From positions 1 through 64,000 of the forward strand of contig CAZTZE010000004.1 in NCBI GenBank assembly GCA_964618215.1: a stretch of DNA of 64,000 nucleotides, written 5' to 3'. This DNA is from CG2-30-58-95 sp964618215. Lineage in GTDB: Bacteria > Chloroflexota > Anaerolineae > Anaerolineales > Villigracilaceae. Each line of letters starts with the position of its first letter. Position 1 is the first letter of the stretch. The position numbers were made by a program, and so were the translations under genes. The notes beneath the pieces are model-generated. The model was not told the origin of the DNA. It ran no database searches and worked only from the letters and a program-made list of their open reading frames with translations. Shown here one piece after another: positions 9,321-17,704 of this stretch.

Positions 9321-10154
9321 ATGCAAAAGTCAAATGACCCTACACAGCATAGAACGCCAGGAAAACGGTATCTGGATTTTTTTGTGGACGAAGCCGGGGA
9401 TGACACCCTCTTTGATAAAAAGGGACGCGTGATTGTTGGGCAGGAAGGTTGTTCCAACTATTTTATTTTGGGTACAACGTTTGTGCCACATCCTGACCAA
9501 TTGAAGCGCGATTTGGAGGCCTTACGCGCCCAATTGTTGGCAGACCCGTATTTCAAGGGCGTTCCTTCCATGCAAGAGAACGCCAGAAAAACGGCGCGTT
9601 CCTTTCATGCCAAAGATGATCTGGCCGAAGTGCGCCGGGATGTATATCGGCTGTTGAATTCGTTTGATCTGTCGTTTGCTTGCGCTGCGATTGATAAACG
9701 CAAATTGGCGGAGTACGTTCGCGATGTTCTGAACCCGCAGGGGATTCGTTATACCCCGAACCAGTTGTATGATTACATGGCGGGTTATCTTTTCAATGGT
9801 TTGATCGAAGCGGATATGGATTGCCGCGTTTATGTTTCAAAGCGCGGCAGAAGTGACCGCTCGAAAGCAGTCTCGTTGGCGGTTCATCGTTTACTGAGTA
9901 AAGAAGTGCGCAGTTCTGCTAAAATTGGCATTTTTACCTGCAACGCCTGGGAACATGGCGGCTTGCAGGCGACCGATTATTTTCTATGGGCAGTACAACG
10001 TTTTTATGAAAGGAGCGACGAGCAGGGCGAGGGGCGTTATATGGACTTTGTCAGGAAGTCTATCTTCTCGCAAACAATGCTACGAGATGATATGCCCCCC
10101 GTTTGGGCGTTCGATAAACGCTGTTTGGATAATTGGTCTGACGAGGCCGATTAA
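9321..10154 (+). CDS. DUF3800-family protein
   Basis: The 277-aa protein begins with the DUF3800 signature YLDFFVDEAGDD, with conserved acidic residues, followed by YFILGTTFV. Further conserved acid/basic patches (CAAIDKRKL, YVSKRGRSDRSKA, DYFLWAVQR) fit an RNase H-like fold, so a metal-dependent nuclease is plausible but unproven. DUF3800 genes are common in mobile elements and have been linked to several named structured RNA motifs. Only 6 bp separate it from the SNF2 gene; a TTG at 9318 is an alternative start. An unusual structured spacer follows (10159-10260). Confidence 0.85.
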   Translation: MQKSNDPTQHRTPGKRYLDFFVDEAGDDTLFDKKGRVIVGQEGCSNYFILGTTFVPHPDQLKRDLEALRAQLLADPYFKGVPSMQENARKTARSFHAKDDLAEVRRDVYRLLNSFDLSFACAAIDKRKLAEYVRDVLNPQGIRYTPNQLYDYMAGYLFNGLIEADMDCRVYVSKRGRSDRSKAVSLAVHRLLSKEVRSSAKIGIFTCNAWEHGGLQATDYFLWAVQRFYERSDEQGEGRYMDFVRKSIFSQTMLRDDMPPVWAFDKRCLDNWSDEAD

Positions 10155-10158
10155 GCAA

Positions 10159-10260
10159 CAAAGCCACTCGAAAGAGTGGCTAGTCGGACACAGGATATAG
10201 GATGCTTCTAGGAAGCGCCACACGGCATGGGGCCGAATTTCGTCCTGGCGCTTTTAGTAT
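10159..10260 (+). ncRNA. Structured RNA candidate downstream of the DUF3800 gene
   Basis: In the 144-bp spacer after the DUF3800 stop, AGCCACTC and GAGTGGCT (10162-10181) form a perfect 8-bp stem capped by a GAAA tetraloop. A second stem pairs AGCGCC near 10215 with GGCGCT near 10250 around a structured loop and ends in TTTT. The second stem may simply be a terminator. A GNRA-capped hairpin next to a DUF3800 gene recalls the structured RNAs known near this family, but I cannot match it to a particular one. Confidence 0.4.
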
Positions 10261-10298
10261 AGCACAATTTGTCGAATTGTCAAATTGAGTTTTCGAGC

Positions 10299-13200
10299 AT
10301 GCAAACTCGCACCTATAACCCCTTCACCACCATCCACACCGAGGGAGCGCTGCTCCCGGCGGACCTGTTGCAGCGCGTCCTCGCGGTTGACCCGGGGCTG
10401 GAGGGGCTTTCCCCCGCCGACTATCACCTGCCGGCCGGGGAGAAACTCAACGAGGCGATCAATCGTTCGTGGAATCGCTTGCAGGGTTCGTGGGCAACCT
10501 TCCGCACTTCTCGCGAACGCCTGGTCGAAGGCGATGCCGGGACAACGTTGACACGCGAGCGCTGGTTGCTTCCCCTCTTCCAGGAGCTGAGTTACGGGCG
10601 TTTGCAAACGGCGAAGGCGGTCGAACTGGATGGAAAGAGTTACCCCATCTCGCACCGCTGGGGGGAGACGCCGATCCATCTGGTTGGCTGCGGGATCGAG
10701 TTGGACCGGCGTACGGCCGGCGCGGCCGGGGCGTCGCGTTCCAGCCCGCACAGCCTGCTGCAGGAACTGCTTAACCGGTCGCCGGAGTTGCTGTGGGGGC
10801 TGGCGTCGAACGGACTGCGCCTGCGTGTGCTGCGCGATAACGCCAGACTGACACGCCAGGCTTTTTTAGAGTTTGACCTGGAGTCCATGTTCGAGGGCGA
10901 GGTCTATTCGGACTTCGCCGTGCTGTGGCTGGTCTGCCATCAATCGAGAGTAGAGAGTAGAGAGCAGAGAGTAGAGAACTGCTGGCTGGAAGCCTGGTCG
11001 AAAGCCGCGCAGGAGCAGGGCACACGCGCCCTCGATTCGCTCCGGCAAGGGGTGGAAGGGGCGATTTCCGCCCTCGGCAGCGGATTTTTGCGAGTCCCGG
11101 CGAACCAGAAGTTGCGCTCCGACCTGCGCTCGGGGGCGCTTGGCACCCATGCGTATTACCGCCAGTTGCTGCGACTGGTCTACCGGCTGATCTTTCTGTT
11201 CGTGGCAGAAGACCGCGACCTGCTGTTCGACCCGGCGTCCAGCCCGCAGGCGCGCCAGCGTTACCTGCGTCATTATTCGCTGGCGAGGCTGCGGCGGCTG
11301 GCGGAACGCTCACGCGGCGGGCGCCATGCGGATTTGTATGCGGCGCTGCGGCTGGTGACGGATATCCTGGGGGGTAGGAAAGACTCCGGGGTTGGCAAAA
11401 CAGGCCTCGGGTTGCCCGTGCTCGGCGGGTTCCTGTTTTCGCGGCAGGCGCTCCGGGATCTGGAATCCGCTGAACTGGATAATGAGTCCCTTTTATCCGC
11501 CATCCGCCATTTGATTTTTATGGAGGAGGGGCGCACGCGCCGCGTGGTGGATTATAAGAATCTCGGCGCGCGGGAGTTGGGGAGCGTGTACGAATCCCTA
11601 CTGGAACTGCACCCGATCATCAACGCCAGCGCGGGGACGTTCGAACTGACTTCGGTTTCGGGCAGTGAGCGCAAGACCACAGGCAGTTTCTTTACACCCG
11701 AAGAGTTGATCACCGTCCTGCTGGATTCGGCGCTCAACCCTGTGATCGAGCAGGCGTTGGCGCGCGCGGGCAGTGCGGTTGAAAAGCAAATCGCCGCCCT
11801 GCTCGATTTAAAAATTTGCGACCCGGCGTGCGGTTCGGGGCATTTTCTGCTTGCCGCGGCGCGCAGGTTGGCGCGTCGCCTGGCGCAACTGCGCACGGGT
11901 GAAGGCGAGCCGGCCCCCGAAGCGATGCGCGCCGCATTGCGCGAGGTGATTGCGAACTGTATCTATGGTGTGGATATCAACCCGATGTCGGTGGAACTGT
12001 GCAAGGTGAGCCTGTGGATGGAAGCGCTGGAGCCGGGCAAGCCGCTCTCGTTTTTGGATGCGCACATCCAGTGCGGCGACAGCCTGGTGGGGGTTGCGCC
12101 TGTCCTGAGCGGAGCCGAAGGGCCAGGGCTGGATATTTCCGAAATCCCCGACGAAGCCTTCAACCCCGCCTTTGGCGACGATAAAGCCACCGCTTCTGCC
12201 CTCAAGAAGCGCAACAAGCGCGAACGGACGGGTCAACTGGGCATGCGCTTCGAAGTGACCCACCTGCTGACGAACATGGATGACCTGGCGCGCTGGCTGG
12301 CGGAGCGCGCCGCACAGGTGGATGCCATGCCCGAAGATGACTCAGCGCAGGTGCAGGCCAAAGCGAAAGCATTTGACGACTACCACGCCACGCGCGAATA
12401 CCTGAAAAACCGCCTCGAACTTGACCTGTGGACGGCCGCGTTTTTCTGGAATATTCCCAAGGCTGATGCAGAGTCCATGCTCGCGCCGACCCAGCAGGAA
12501 CTCATCCAACTGCGCAGCGGCGGCGAGTTGGACGCGCGTCTGGTGGAAAAAGTGCGCGAACTGGCAGAACGCCTGAACTTCTTCCACTGGAAACTGGCAT
12601 TCCCGAATGTATTCTCTGGCGATGCTTCCCCCTACGGGGACGATGCGACAGGCTCAGCACCTGGCTTTGACTGTGTGTTGGGCAACCCGCCGTGGGAAAA
12701 AATAAAATTACAGGAGGAAGAATTTTTTGCTGCCCGCGATTCTGAGATTGTTGCTGCGCCAAATAAAGCCGCTCGCCAAAATTTAATTGATGCACTGGTT
12801 CAATCTAACCCTATGCTGTCTACTGCCTTCAAAGATGCAAAACATGCGGCAGATGCAACTTCTAAGTTCGTACGTGTAAGTGGGCGTTATCCATTAACTG
12901 CAATTGGCGATGTAAATACTTATGCTCTTTTTGCTGAGCATTTTCGTTCTCTTTTATCAAAAAGTGGTCGGGCAGGTGTTATTGTCCCAACAGGTATTGC
13001 AACTGACGATTCAACAAAACAGTTTTTCGGAGATTTAATTGAGAATCGGTCGTTAGCGAGTTTATTTGGTTTCGAGAATGAAGCCTTTATTTTCCATGCA
13101 GTACATCACGCTTTTAAGTTTTGTGCACTGACAATGACAGGTTCATTAGTGAAAGTTGAAAACCCAGATTTTATATTCTTTGCTCGTTACTTTGAAGATA

Positions 13201-15122
13201 TGAGGCAACCTGAGCGTCGTTTTCAACTTTCTCGTACCAGCATTGCTCGAATAAATCCAAACACAAAAACAATGCCCATTTTTCGAACAAGAGCAGATGC
13301 ATTATTAAATCGCAGAATTTACGAACGAGTTCCAGTTTTTGAAAACGAACAAACAGAAGAAAACTCTTGGCGAATACGTTTCTTGGCTATGTTTCATATG
13401 TCCAATGATAGTAATATCTTTGTTACTCAAGCACAAATTGGATACAAACCTCTTTATGAAGCCAAATTGATTTATCACTATGACAGTCGATATTCAACAT
13501 ATGAAAATGCCACCCAAGCAAATCTGAATGCTGGCATATTGCCTCAGCCTGTACCTGAACAGAAGCAAAACCCTGATTTTTCCGTGTTGACAAGATATTG
13601 GGTTGAAGAGGCTGAAATTAAAAATAGAATACCAAAAGAATGGAAATACAACTGGCTATTTCTTTATCGCCGTATTACAAGCGTGGTAGTTGAGCGTACT
13701 GTTATAGTTTCAGTGGCACCATTGTATGGTGCTGCTGACCCTGCAATGGTTTTACTACCTATACAATCTAACCCAAGTTTGATGTCTTGTTTATTGGCAA
13801 ATTTAAATTCCTTGCCTCTTGATTACTTTGCTCGTCAAAAAATAGGCGGAACCGATTTGCGTAATCACTATTTCAAGCAACTCCCTGTCATGCCACCGAG
13901 CGCGTACACCCCCGCCGATATTGACTTCATCGCCCCGCGCGTGCTCGAGTTGGTCTACACCGCCTACGATTTGCGTCCGTTTGCGGAAGACATGGGCTAC
14001 CACGGCGAACCCTTCCGCTGGGACGAAGTCCGCCGCGCCCAACTCCGTGCCGAGTTGGATGCCTATTACGCCCGTCTCTACGGTCTCACCCGCGATGAAC
14101 TGCGCTACATCCTTGACCCGAAGGAAGTCCATGGCGAGGATTTCCCCGGCGAAACGTTCCGCGTGCTGAAAGACAAAGAGATTCGGCACTATGGCGAATA
14201 CAGGACGCGACGTCTCGTTTTGGAGGCGTGGGATAGGATGGAAAGTGGAATCGAAAGGATTGAGGAGATAGTACAACCACTTCAGACAGTAACCGAATTG
14301 CCAATAGAAATTGACGTCCGGAAACCGCTTCCTGACATCACTTGGATTCCTGTAAACCCTGATATTAGTGGAGTAGCGAAAAAGCAATTAACGCCAAACT
14401 ATCGACAGGCAGTGGCAGTTGCATGGCTGTTGGAAAACTTTGGAAACGGTCAATCAATACCGTCGTTCAAGGCTCAAAAGTACAGCTATTTCTTACAGCG
14501 GGCTGATTTGGCCGATACGGACATCAACTTCCGTGAGTTTGCCAGAGGGCCATATTCTCCTCAAGTAACATATCATGCCGGAGCATATGCCAAGAGAAAA
14601 TCATATTGGGATGTGCGAGGAAGAAATATTGTACACGGGCGCAACATCAACGAGGCTATTGGTGCTGCCAAAAGGGTTCTCACTAATATCGAACAGGCGC
14701 AACGACTACTTGAGCAATTAGCAGGACTAACCGATGATGATCTTGGCGGCCTTGCAACAGTAGATTTCGCGGGTCGTGCGGTATTTGAGAGAGGTCAAGC
14801 AATCACGCCTGAAAGCATTCGTGCGTATTTCCGGTCTGACTGGCCAGAGAAGGTGGGCGATCCCTGGTACACAGATGAGAATATAAATCGAACAATTGAA
14901 TTACTTAGCGAGTTGAGGTTTTTCAAAAAATCCGACACGGCTTTGATGAGTCTAGGAAAGGAACCCGAGTTCGCACCGGCCAGTGTATCTCAGCCGATGC
15001 TGTCCGATTTTGGGCTGTATAAGTGTGTCCAGTGCGGGAAGTTGGTGATGGGGTTTGAGAAGGAGAGGCATGTGGAGGAGGTGCATCGAGGAGTCCAGGT
15101 GGAGTTTAAACGGATCAAATAG
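10299..15122 (+). CDS. Eco57I-type N6-adenine DNA methyltransferase with C-terminal accessory domain
   Basis: This 1607-aa protein contains MTase motif I DPACGSGHF near residue 507 and catalytic motif IV GNPPWEK near 794. The arrangement resembles type IIG enzymes and the large defence methylases PglX and DrmMI. I see no clear N-terminal nuclease motif. The stretch from about 12690 to 13870, where the specificity domain should lie, is visibly AT-rich compared with both flanks, as if exchanged by recombination. After about residue 1360 a segment (QKYSYFLQRADL, FARGPYSPQV) recalls SocA/Panacea-type domains, and the end has a CxxC...HxxxxH zinc motif. Four 7-bp tandem repeats lie in the coding sequence (10946-10980). 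ATG 10299 is preferred over an upstream TTG. Confidence 0.85.
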   Translation: MQTRTYNPFTTIHTEGALLPADLLQRVLAVDPGLEGLSPADYHLPAGEKLNEAINRSWNRLQGSWATFRTSRERLVEGDAGTTLTRERWLLPLFQELSYGRLQTAKAVELDGKSYPISHRWGETPIHLVGCGIELDRRTAGAAGASRSSPHSLLQELLNRSPELLWGLASNGLRLRVLRDNARLTRQAFLEFDLESMFEGEVYSDFAVLWLVCHQSRVESREQRVENCWLEAWSKAAQEQGTRALDSLRQGVEGAISALGSGFLRVPANQKLRSDLRSGALGTHAYYRQLLRLVYRLIFLFVAEDRDLLFDPASSPQARQRYLRHYSLARLRRLAERSRGGRHADLYAALRLVTDILGGRKDSGVGKTGLGLPVLGGFLFSRQALRDLESAELDNESLLSAIRHLIFMEEGRTRRVVDYKNLGARELGSVYESLLELHPIINASAGTFELTSVSGSERKTTGSFFTPEELITVLLDSALNPVIEQALARAGSAVEKQIAALLDLKICDPACGSGHFLLAAARRLARRLAQLRTGEGEPAPEAMRAALREVIANCIYGVDINPMSVELCKVSLWMEALEPGKPLSFLDAHIQCGDSLVGVAPVLSGAEGPGLDISEIPDEAFNPAFGDDKATASALKKRNKRERTGQLGMRFEVTHLLTNMDDLARWLAERAAQVDAMPEDDSAQVQAKAKAFDDYHATREYLKNRLELDLWTAAFFWNIPKADAESMLAPTQQELIQLRSGGELDARLVEKVRELAERLNFFHWKLAFPNVFSGDASPYGDDATGSAPGFDCVLGNPPWEKIKLQEEEFFAARDSEIVAAPNKAARQNLIDALVQSNPMLSTAFKDAKHAADATSKFVRVSGRYPLTAIGDVNTYALFAEHFRSLLSKSGRAGVIVPTGIATDDSTKQFFGDLIENRSLASLFGFENEAFIFHAVHHAFKFCALTMTGSLVKVENPDFIFFARYFEDMRQPERRFQLSRTSIARINPNTKTMPIFRTRADALLNRRIYERVPVFENEQTEENSWRIRFLAMFHMSNDSNIFVTQAQIGYKPLYEAKLIYHYDSRYSTYENATQANLNAGILPQPVPEQKQNPDFSVLTRYWVEEAEIKNRIPKEWKYNWLFLYRRITSVVVERTVIVSVAPLYGAADPAMVLLPIQSNPSLMSCLLANLNSLPLDYFARQKIGGTDLRNHYFKQLPVMPPSAYTPADIDFIAPRVLELVYTAYDLRPFAEDMGYHGEPFRWDEVRRAQLRAELDAYYARLYGLTRDELRYILDPKEVHGEDFPGETFRVLKDKEIRHYGEYRTRRLVLEAWDRMESGIERIEEIVQPLQTVTELPIEIDVRKPLPDITWIPVNPDISGVAKKQLTPNYRQAVAVAWLLENFGNGQSIPSFKAQKYSYFLQRADLADTDINFREFARGPYSPQVTYHAGAYAKRKSYWDVRGRNIVHGRNINEAIGAAKRVLTNIEQAQRLLEQLAGLTDDDLGGLATVDFAGRAVFERGQAITPESIRAYFRSDWPEKVGDPWYTDENINRTIELLSELRFFKKSDTALMSLGKEPEFAPASVSQPMLSDFGLYKCVQCGKLVMGFEKERHVEEVHRGVQVEFKRIK
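10946..10980 (+). repeat. 7-bp tandem repeat inside the methyltransferase gene
   Basis: Units GAGAGTA, GAGAGTA, GAGAGCA, GAGAGTA and a partial GAGAACT are arranged head to tail and encode a polar stretch (SRVESREQRVEN, about residues 217-228). The unit length is not a multiple of three, so gain or loss of one unit would shift the frame and cut the protein short. Confidence 0.85.
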
Positions 15123-15132
15123 AGGTTCCAAA

Positions 15133-16089
15133 ATGGCTTATTCACTTGAAAAAGATGGTGATTTGTACGAAATTAGATATTGGGAATTATTGAAAAAAGA
15201 TTTCCCGAATTACGAGATATTTTGGAGTCGGTATATCGTTCCGTTAACCAGCAGAACCGAAGGAAAAGGAATCGGGCTAAAAGGAGGCACTCATCCATTG
15301 TTGGAAAGTGTCGCGATGACGCATTATACTGTTTTTTATCACTTGGGCGTCGCTGCCGATTTGCAAACGCAGTTAAGTCAAGAATTTTCTGAGGACGTTC
15401 TTTTTCATCTCAGTTCGGCAACTGAAATGGTAGAGCGCTTAATTTTTGTATTAGCGAAATTGAATGCCTTGTTGCAGGGGGGCGAATTAGCGAGCAAGCT
15501 CACAGAAGCAAATATTTCTACGATGGCGCAGGAATATTTATCATCGGAAACATATTCAAGGGGGTTTAAGCTCTTTTTACATAGAGGGCAATCAGTAAAT
15601 TTACGGTTACACAATCCTGAAGATATAACGGCACCATTCATGCAGCATATTTCAGAACAAGCTGAAAAGGATTTCGACAGTTGGCAAAAAACTGCAAATC
15701 AAATCCGCCACTATCGCAACATCCTTGCACATAATCCCAAATTAGGGATGTTGTTGAAAACACGAGAGCACATTTTCGTCCCCAAAGAATCTGAACTTTA
15801 CAAATATGAGCTCTGGTCATCTGTTGCTAATCGTTCGGATAACAATGACTTTGTTTTACTTCCCGAATTGCTCTCAAATTTTCAAAGAACCCTGATTGAG
15901 AAAACCAATGGTTTGTGGATGTACTTGATGGCCTATATGGACAAAATCGCAAAAACAGAAGGTTATATCCGGTTGGCAAGTAGCAGTATCACGGTTGTAT
16001 TTGCAGATGATTCCAAACCCCCTGATGAAATTTGCCCGCCTCCATCTGGAACACACTCATATGACCTGACCATTAGTTCTCTTGATTGA
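15133..16089 (+). CDS. HEPN-domain protein, putative RNase
   Basis: The protein of 318 aa is mostly alpha-helical. Residues 191-200 read IRHYRNILAH, which contains the HEPN ribonuclease motif R-N-x3-H (R195, N196, H200). HEPN proteins commonly cleave RNA in toxin-antitoxin and abortive-infection systems. The rest of the protein is not recognisable. AGAGG precedes the ATG, and the start is 11 bp after the methyltransferase stop, so the gene may ride on the same transcript. A nucleotidyltransferase gene follows 40 bp later. HEPN-nucleotidyltransferase pairs are a known toxin-antitoxin theme, although this nucleotidyltransferase is larger than the usual MNT partner. Confidence 0.6.
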   Translation: MAYSLEKDGDLYEIRYWELLKKDFPNYEIFWSRYIVPLTSRTEGKGIGLKGGTHPLLESVAMTHYTVFYHLGVAADLQTQLSQEFSEDVLFHLSSATEMVERLIFVLAKLNALLQGGELASKLTEANISTMAQEYLSSETYSRGFKLFLHRGQSVNLRLHNPEDITAPFMQHISEQAEKDFDSWQKTANQIRHYRNILAHNPKLGMLLKTREHIFVPKESELYKYELWSSVANRSDNNDFVLLPELLSNFQRTLIEKTNGLWMYLMAYMDKIAKTEGYIRLASSSITVVFADDSKPPDEICPPPSGTHSYDLTISSLD

Positions 16090-16129
16090 CAAAAAATGTT
16101 AAAATCTATGACCCGATAAGGATTGAAAA

Positions 16130-16876
16130 ATGACACCGAATGAATATGTTGCCCAGATTATCAATAAGTATGCTGTAACATCTCAGGCGGAGGTTTACTA
16201 CGGGACGCTCGAACCATATTTACGCAATTGGGCAGGAATCTACCTATCTAGAACTTTTATATCTGGCTCCTATGCCAAGGGGACAGCAGTAAAAGGCAGC
16301 ACGGATATTGATATATTTATCTCGCTCAAGGCCACATATCCAAACCTAGGTGGTATGCATGAAAGCCTATATCAGTTTGCACTTGAACAAGGGTGGTTTC
16401 CGCGCAGGCAAAATGTATCGCTTGGTATTCAATACCTTGGCGCAAAAATCGATCTTGTACCCGGTAGAATTCAGGAAGGATATCAAAACTGGCACAGCCT
16501 TTATAAGTCAAAGTCGGCAAGCTGGACACAGACCAATGTGGATTTGCAAATCAAAACTGTTAGAGAATCTGGACGCACAAATGAAATCCGCGCTTTGAAA
16601 ATCTGGCGGAACTTGCACAAACTAGAGTTTCCATCGTTTTGCTTGGAACTCCTGGTTATTGATGCGCTGAAATACAATCCAACCACAGAATTGGCGAATA
16701 ACGTTTGGAAAACTTTGGGACACTTGTCTGGAAATATCGTCACTGCAAGAGTTGTTGACCCAGGAAATACAGCGAATGTCATATCAGATGACTTAAGTCC
16801 ATCAGAAAAAGCGGCAATATCAAATGCCGCGTCAAATTCTCTTAGAGCGGCAAATTGGAATCAAGTAATTTGGTGA
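16130..16876 (+). CDS. CD-NTase-like nucleotidyltransferase
   Basis: This 248-aa protein has the polymerase-beta-type active site GSYAKGTAVKGSTDID (residues 46-61) with metal-binding D59 and D61 and a third acidic residue D108 (AKIDLVPGR). The size and helical C-terminal half match cGAS/DncV-like (CD-NTase) and OAS-like enzymes rather than the short MNT antitoxins. Such enzymes make cyclic or linear oligonucleotide signals in CBASS defence. AAGG lies ahead of the ATG, and TTGACA at 16086-16091 may belong to a weak local promoter. The neighbours are a HEPN protein and a membrane-anchored protein, either of which could be the effector. Confidence 0.75.
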   Translation: MTPNEYVAQIINKYAVTSQAEVYYGTLEPYLRNWAGIYLSRTFISGSYAKGTAVKGSTDIDIFISLKATYPNLGGMHESLYQFALEQGWFPRRQNVSLGIQYLGAKIDLVPGRIQEGYQNWHSLYKSKSASWTQTNVDLQIKTVRESGRTNEIRALKIWRNLHKLEFPSFCLELLVIDALKYNPTTELANNVWKTLGHLSGNIVTARVVDPGNTANVISDDLSPSEKAAISNAASNSLRAANWNQVIW

Positions 16877-16901
16877 TGAATTCGAAAAAGGAGTCAAATC
16901 T

Positions 16902-17420
16902 ATGCAGCCGATAGTTGATTTTTTTGATCATCCATTTTTTATTGTTCTAGGAGGCATATCAACATTAGTGACTTTGATTGCCATTGCGTTTGCAGTGTAC
17001 TTGTTTATCAAGGGTATTTTCCCTGTATGGCTTAGGCTCGGGATGGGTTTATCAAGAAGAAAGATAGCCGTGTTTGCAGAGAAAGAGTTTGACGGCTTGA
17101 AGAGTATGCTTGTGGACTCGGGAGTATTTCATAAGGCAAACGTTATAAAGATTAACAAGGGTGCCATCAAAAAAGCAGAAGAAATAACGTTGTTTTTAGT
17201 GCATTGGAAATGTTTCGAGGCCGAAATCGATGATATTCTGAGAATGAAAAAAGACTCTACGGCTCTCATTGTCTACGCCCCCCAAAGTGAAGGTTTTATT
17301 GACCAGGCCTCACTGGGAAAAATAAACCAGGAAAGAAACTCCATTGTCGTAAACCTCAGGGGCAGATTGCTAAATGATGTTCTGCTCAGCATGATTACTA
17401 CAGGTTACAAGGGAAAATGA
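16902..17420 (+). CDS. Single-pass membrane protein, possible effector
   Basis: A single hydrophobic segment (about residues 12-38, with FIVLGGISTLVTLIAIAFAV) is followed by a soluble cytoplasmic domain with alternating strands and helices (ITLFLVHWKCF, TALIVYAPQ, SIVVNLRG) that suggests a small Rossmann-like or TIR-like fold. There is no catalytic motif that I can defend. The gene begins 25 bp after the nucleotidyltransferase with a good AAGGAG site. By position it is a candidate for the membrane effector or sensor of that enzyme. The function is unknown. Confidence 0.55.
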   Translation: MQPIVDFFDHPFFIVLGGISTLVTLIAIAFAVYLFIKGIFPVWLRLGMGLSRRKIAVFAEKEFDGLKSMLVDSGVFHKANVIKINKGAIKKAEEITLFLVHWKCFEAEIDDILRMKKDSTALIVYAPQSEGFIDQASLGKINQERNSIVVNLRGRLLNDVLLSMITTGYKGK

Positions 17421-17435
17421 TGTTGGCATAGAAAG

Positions 17436-17657
17436 ATGAGCGATTGTATGGCAACCTACAAACAAATCCAAGATTGGGTTAAACAACAGTATGGGTTCCT
17501 CCTTAAAACCTGCTGGATTGCCCACGTGAAGCACATGTCCGGCCTGCCGATGCGCAAGGCACCCAATCGCCAAGGCGCGGAGCTGGTCGAGCCGTGTCCG
17601 CCTGAGAAGGTGGAGCCGGTCCGGTCCGCGCTCAGGCATTTTGGGATGATTGCCTGA
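17436..17657 (+). CDS. Small conserved protein of unknown function
   Basis: The 73-aa protein has the pattern YKQIQDWV, KTCWIAHVKHMSGLP, RKAPNRQGAE, PCPPEK and RHFGMIA. I recognise this pattern as a widespread, uncharacterised family of small bacterial proteins often found near defence or mobile genes. Its 17549-17618 segment recurs at 90 percent identity in a broken copy at 19228-19297. The Shine-Dalgarno site is weak; an ATG at 17448 is an alternative start. No function can be assigned. Confidence 0.6.
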   Translation: MSDCMATYKQIQDWVKQQYGFLLKTCWIAHVKHMSGLPMRKAPNRQGAELVEPCPPEKVEPVRSALRHFGMIA

Positions 17658-17704
17658 ATATAAACTTCTCAATCCTCAACAAGCAAAAGGGATGAAATAA
17701 CCTT

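Noticed and set aside
1079..15122. Complete BREX system
   Set aside because: The large methyltransferase resembles PglX, but there is no BrxA, BrxB, BrxC or PglZ-like gene in the window.
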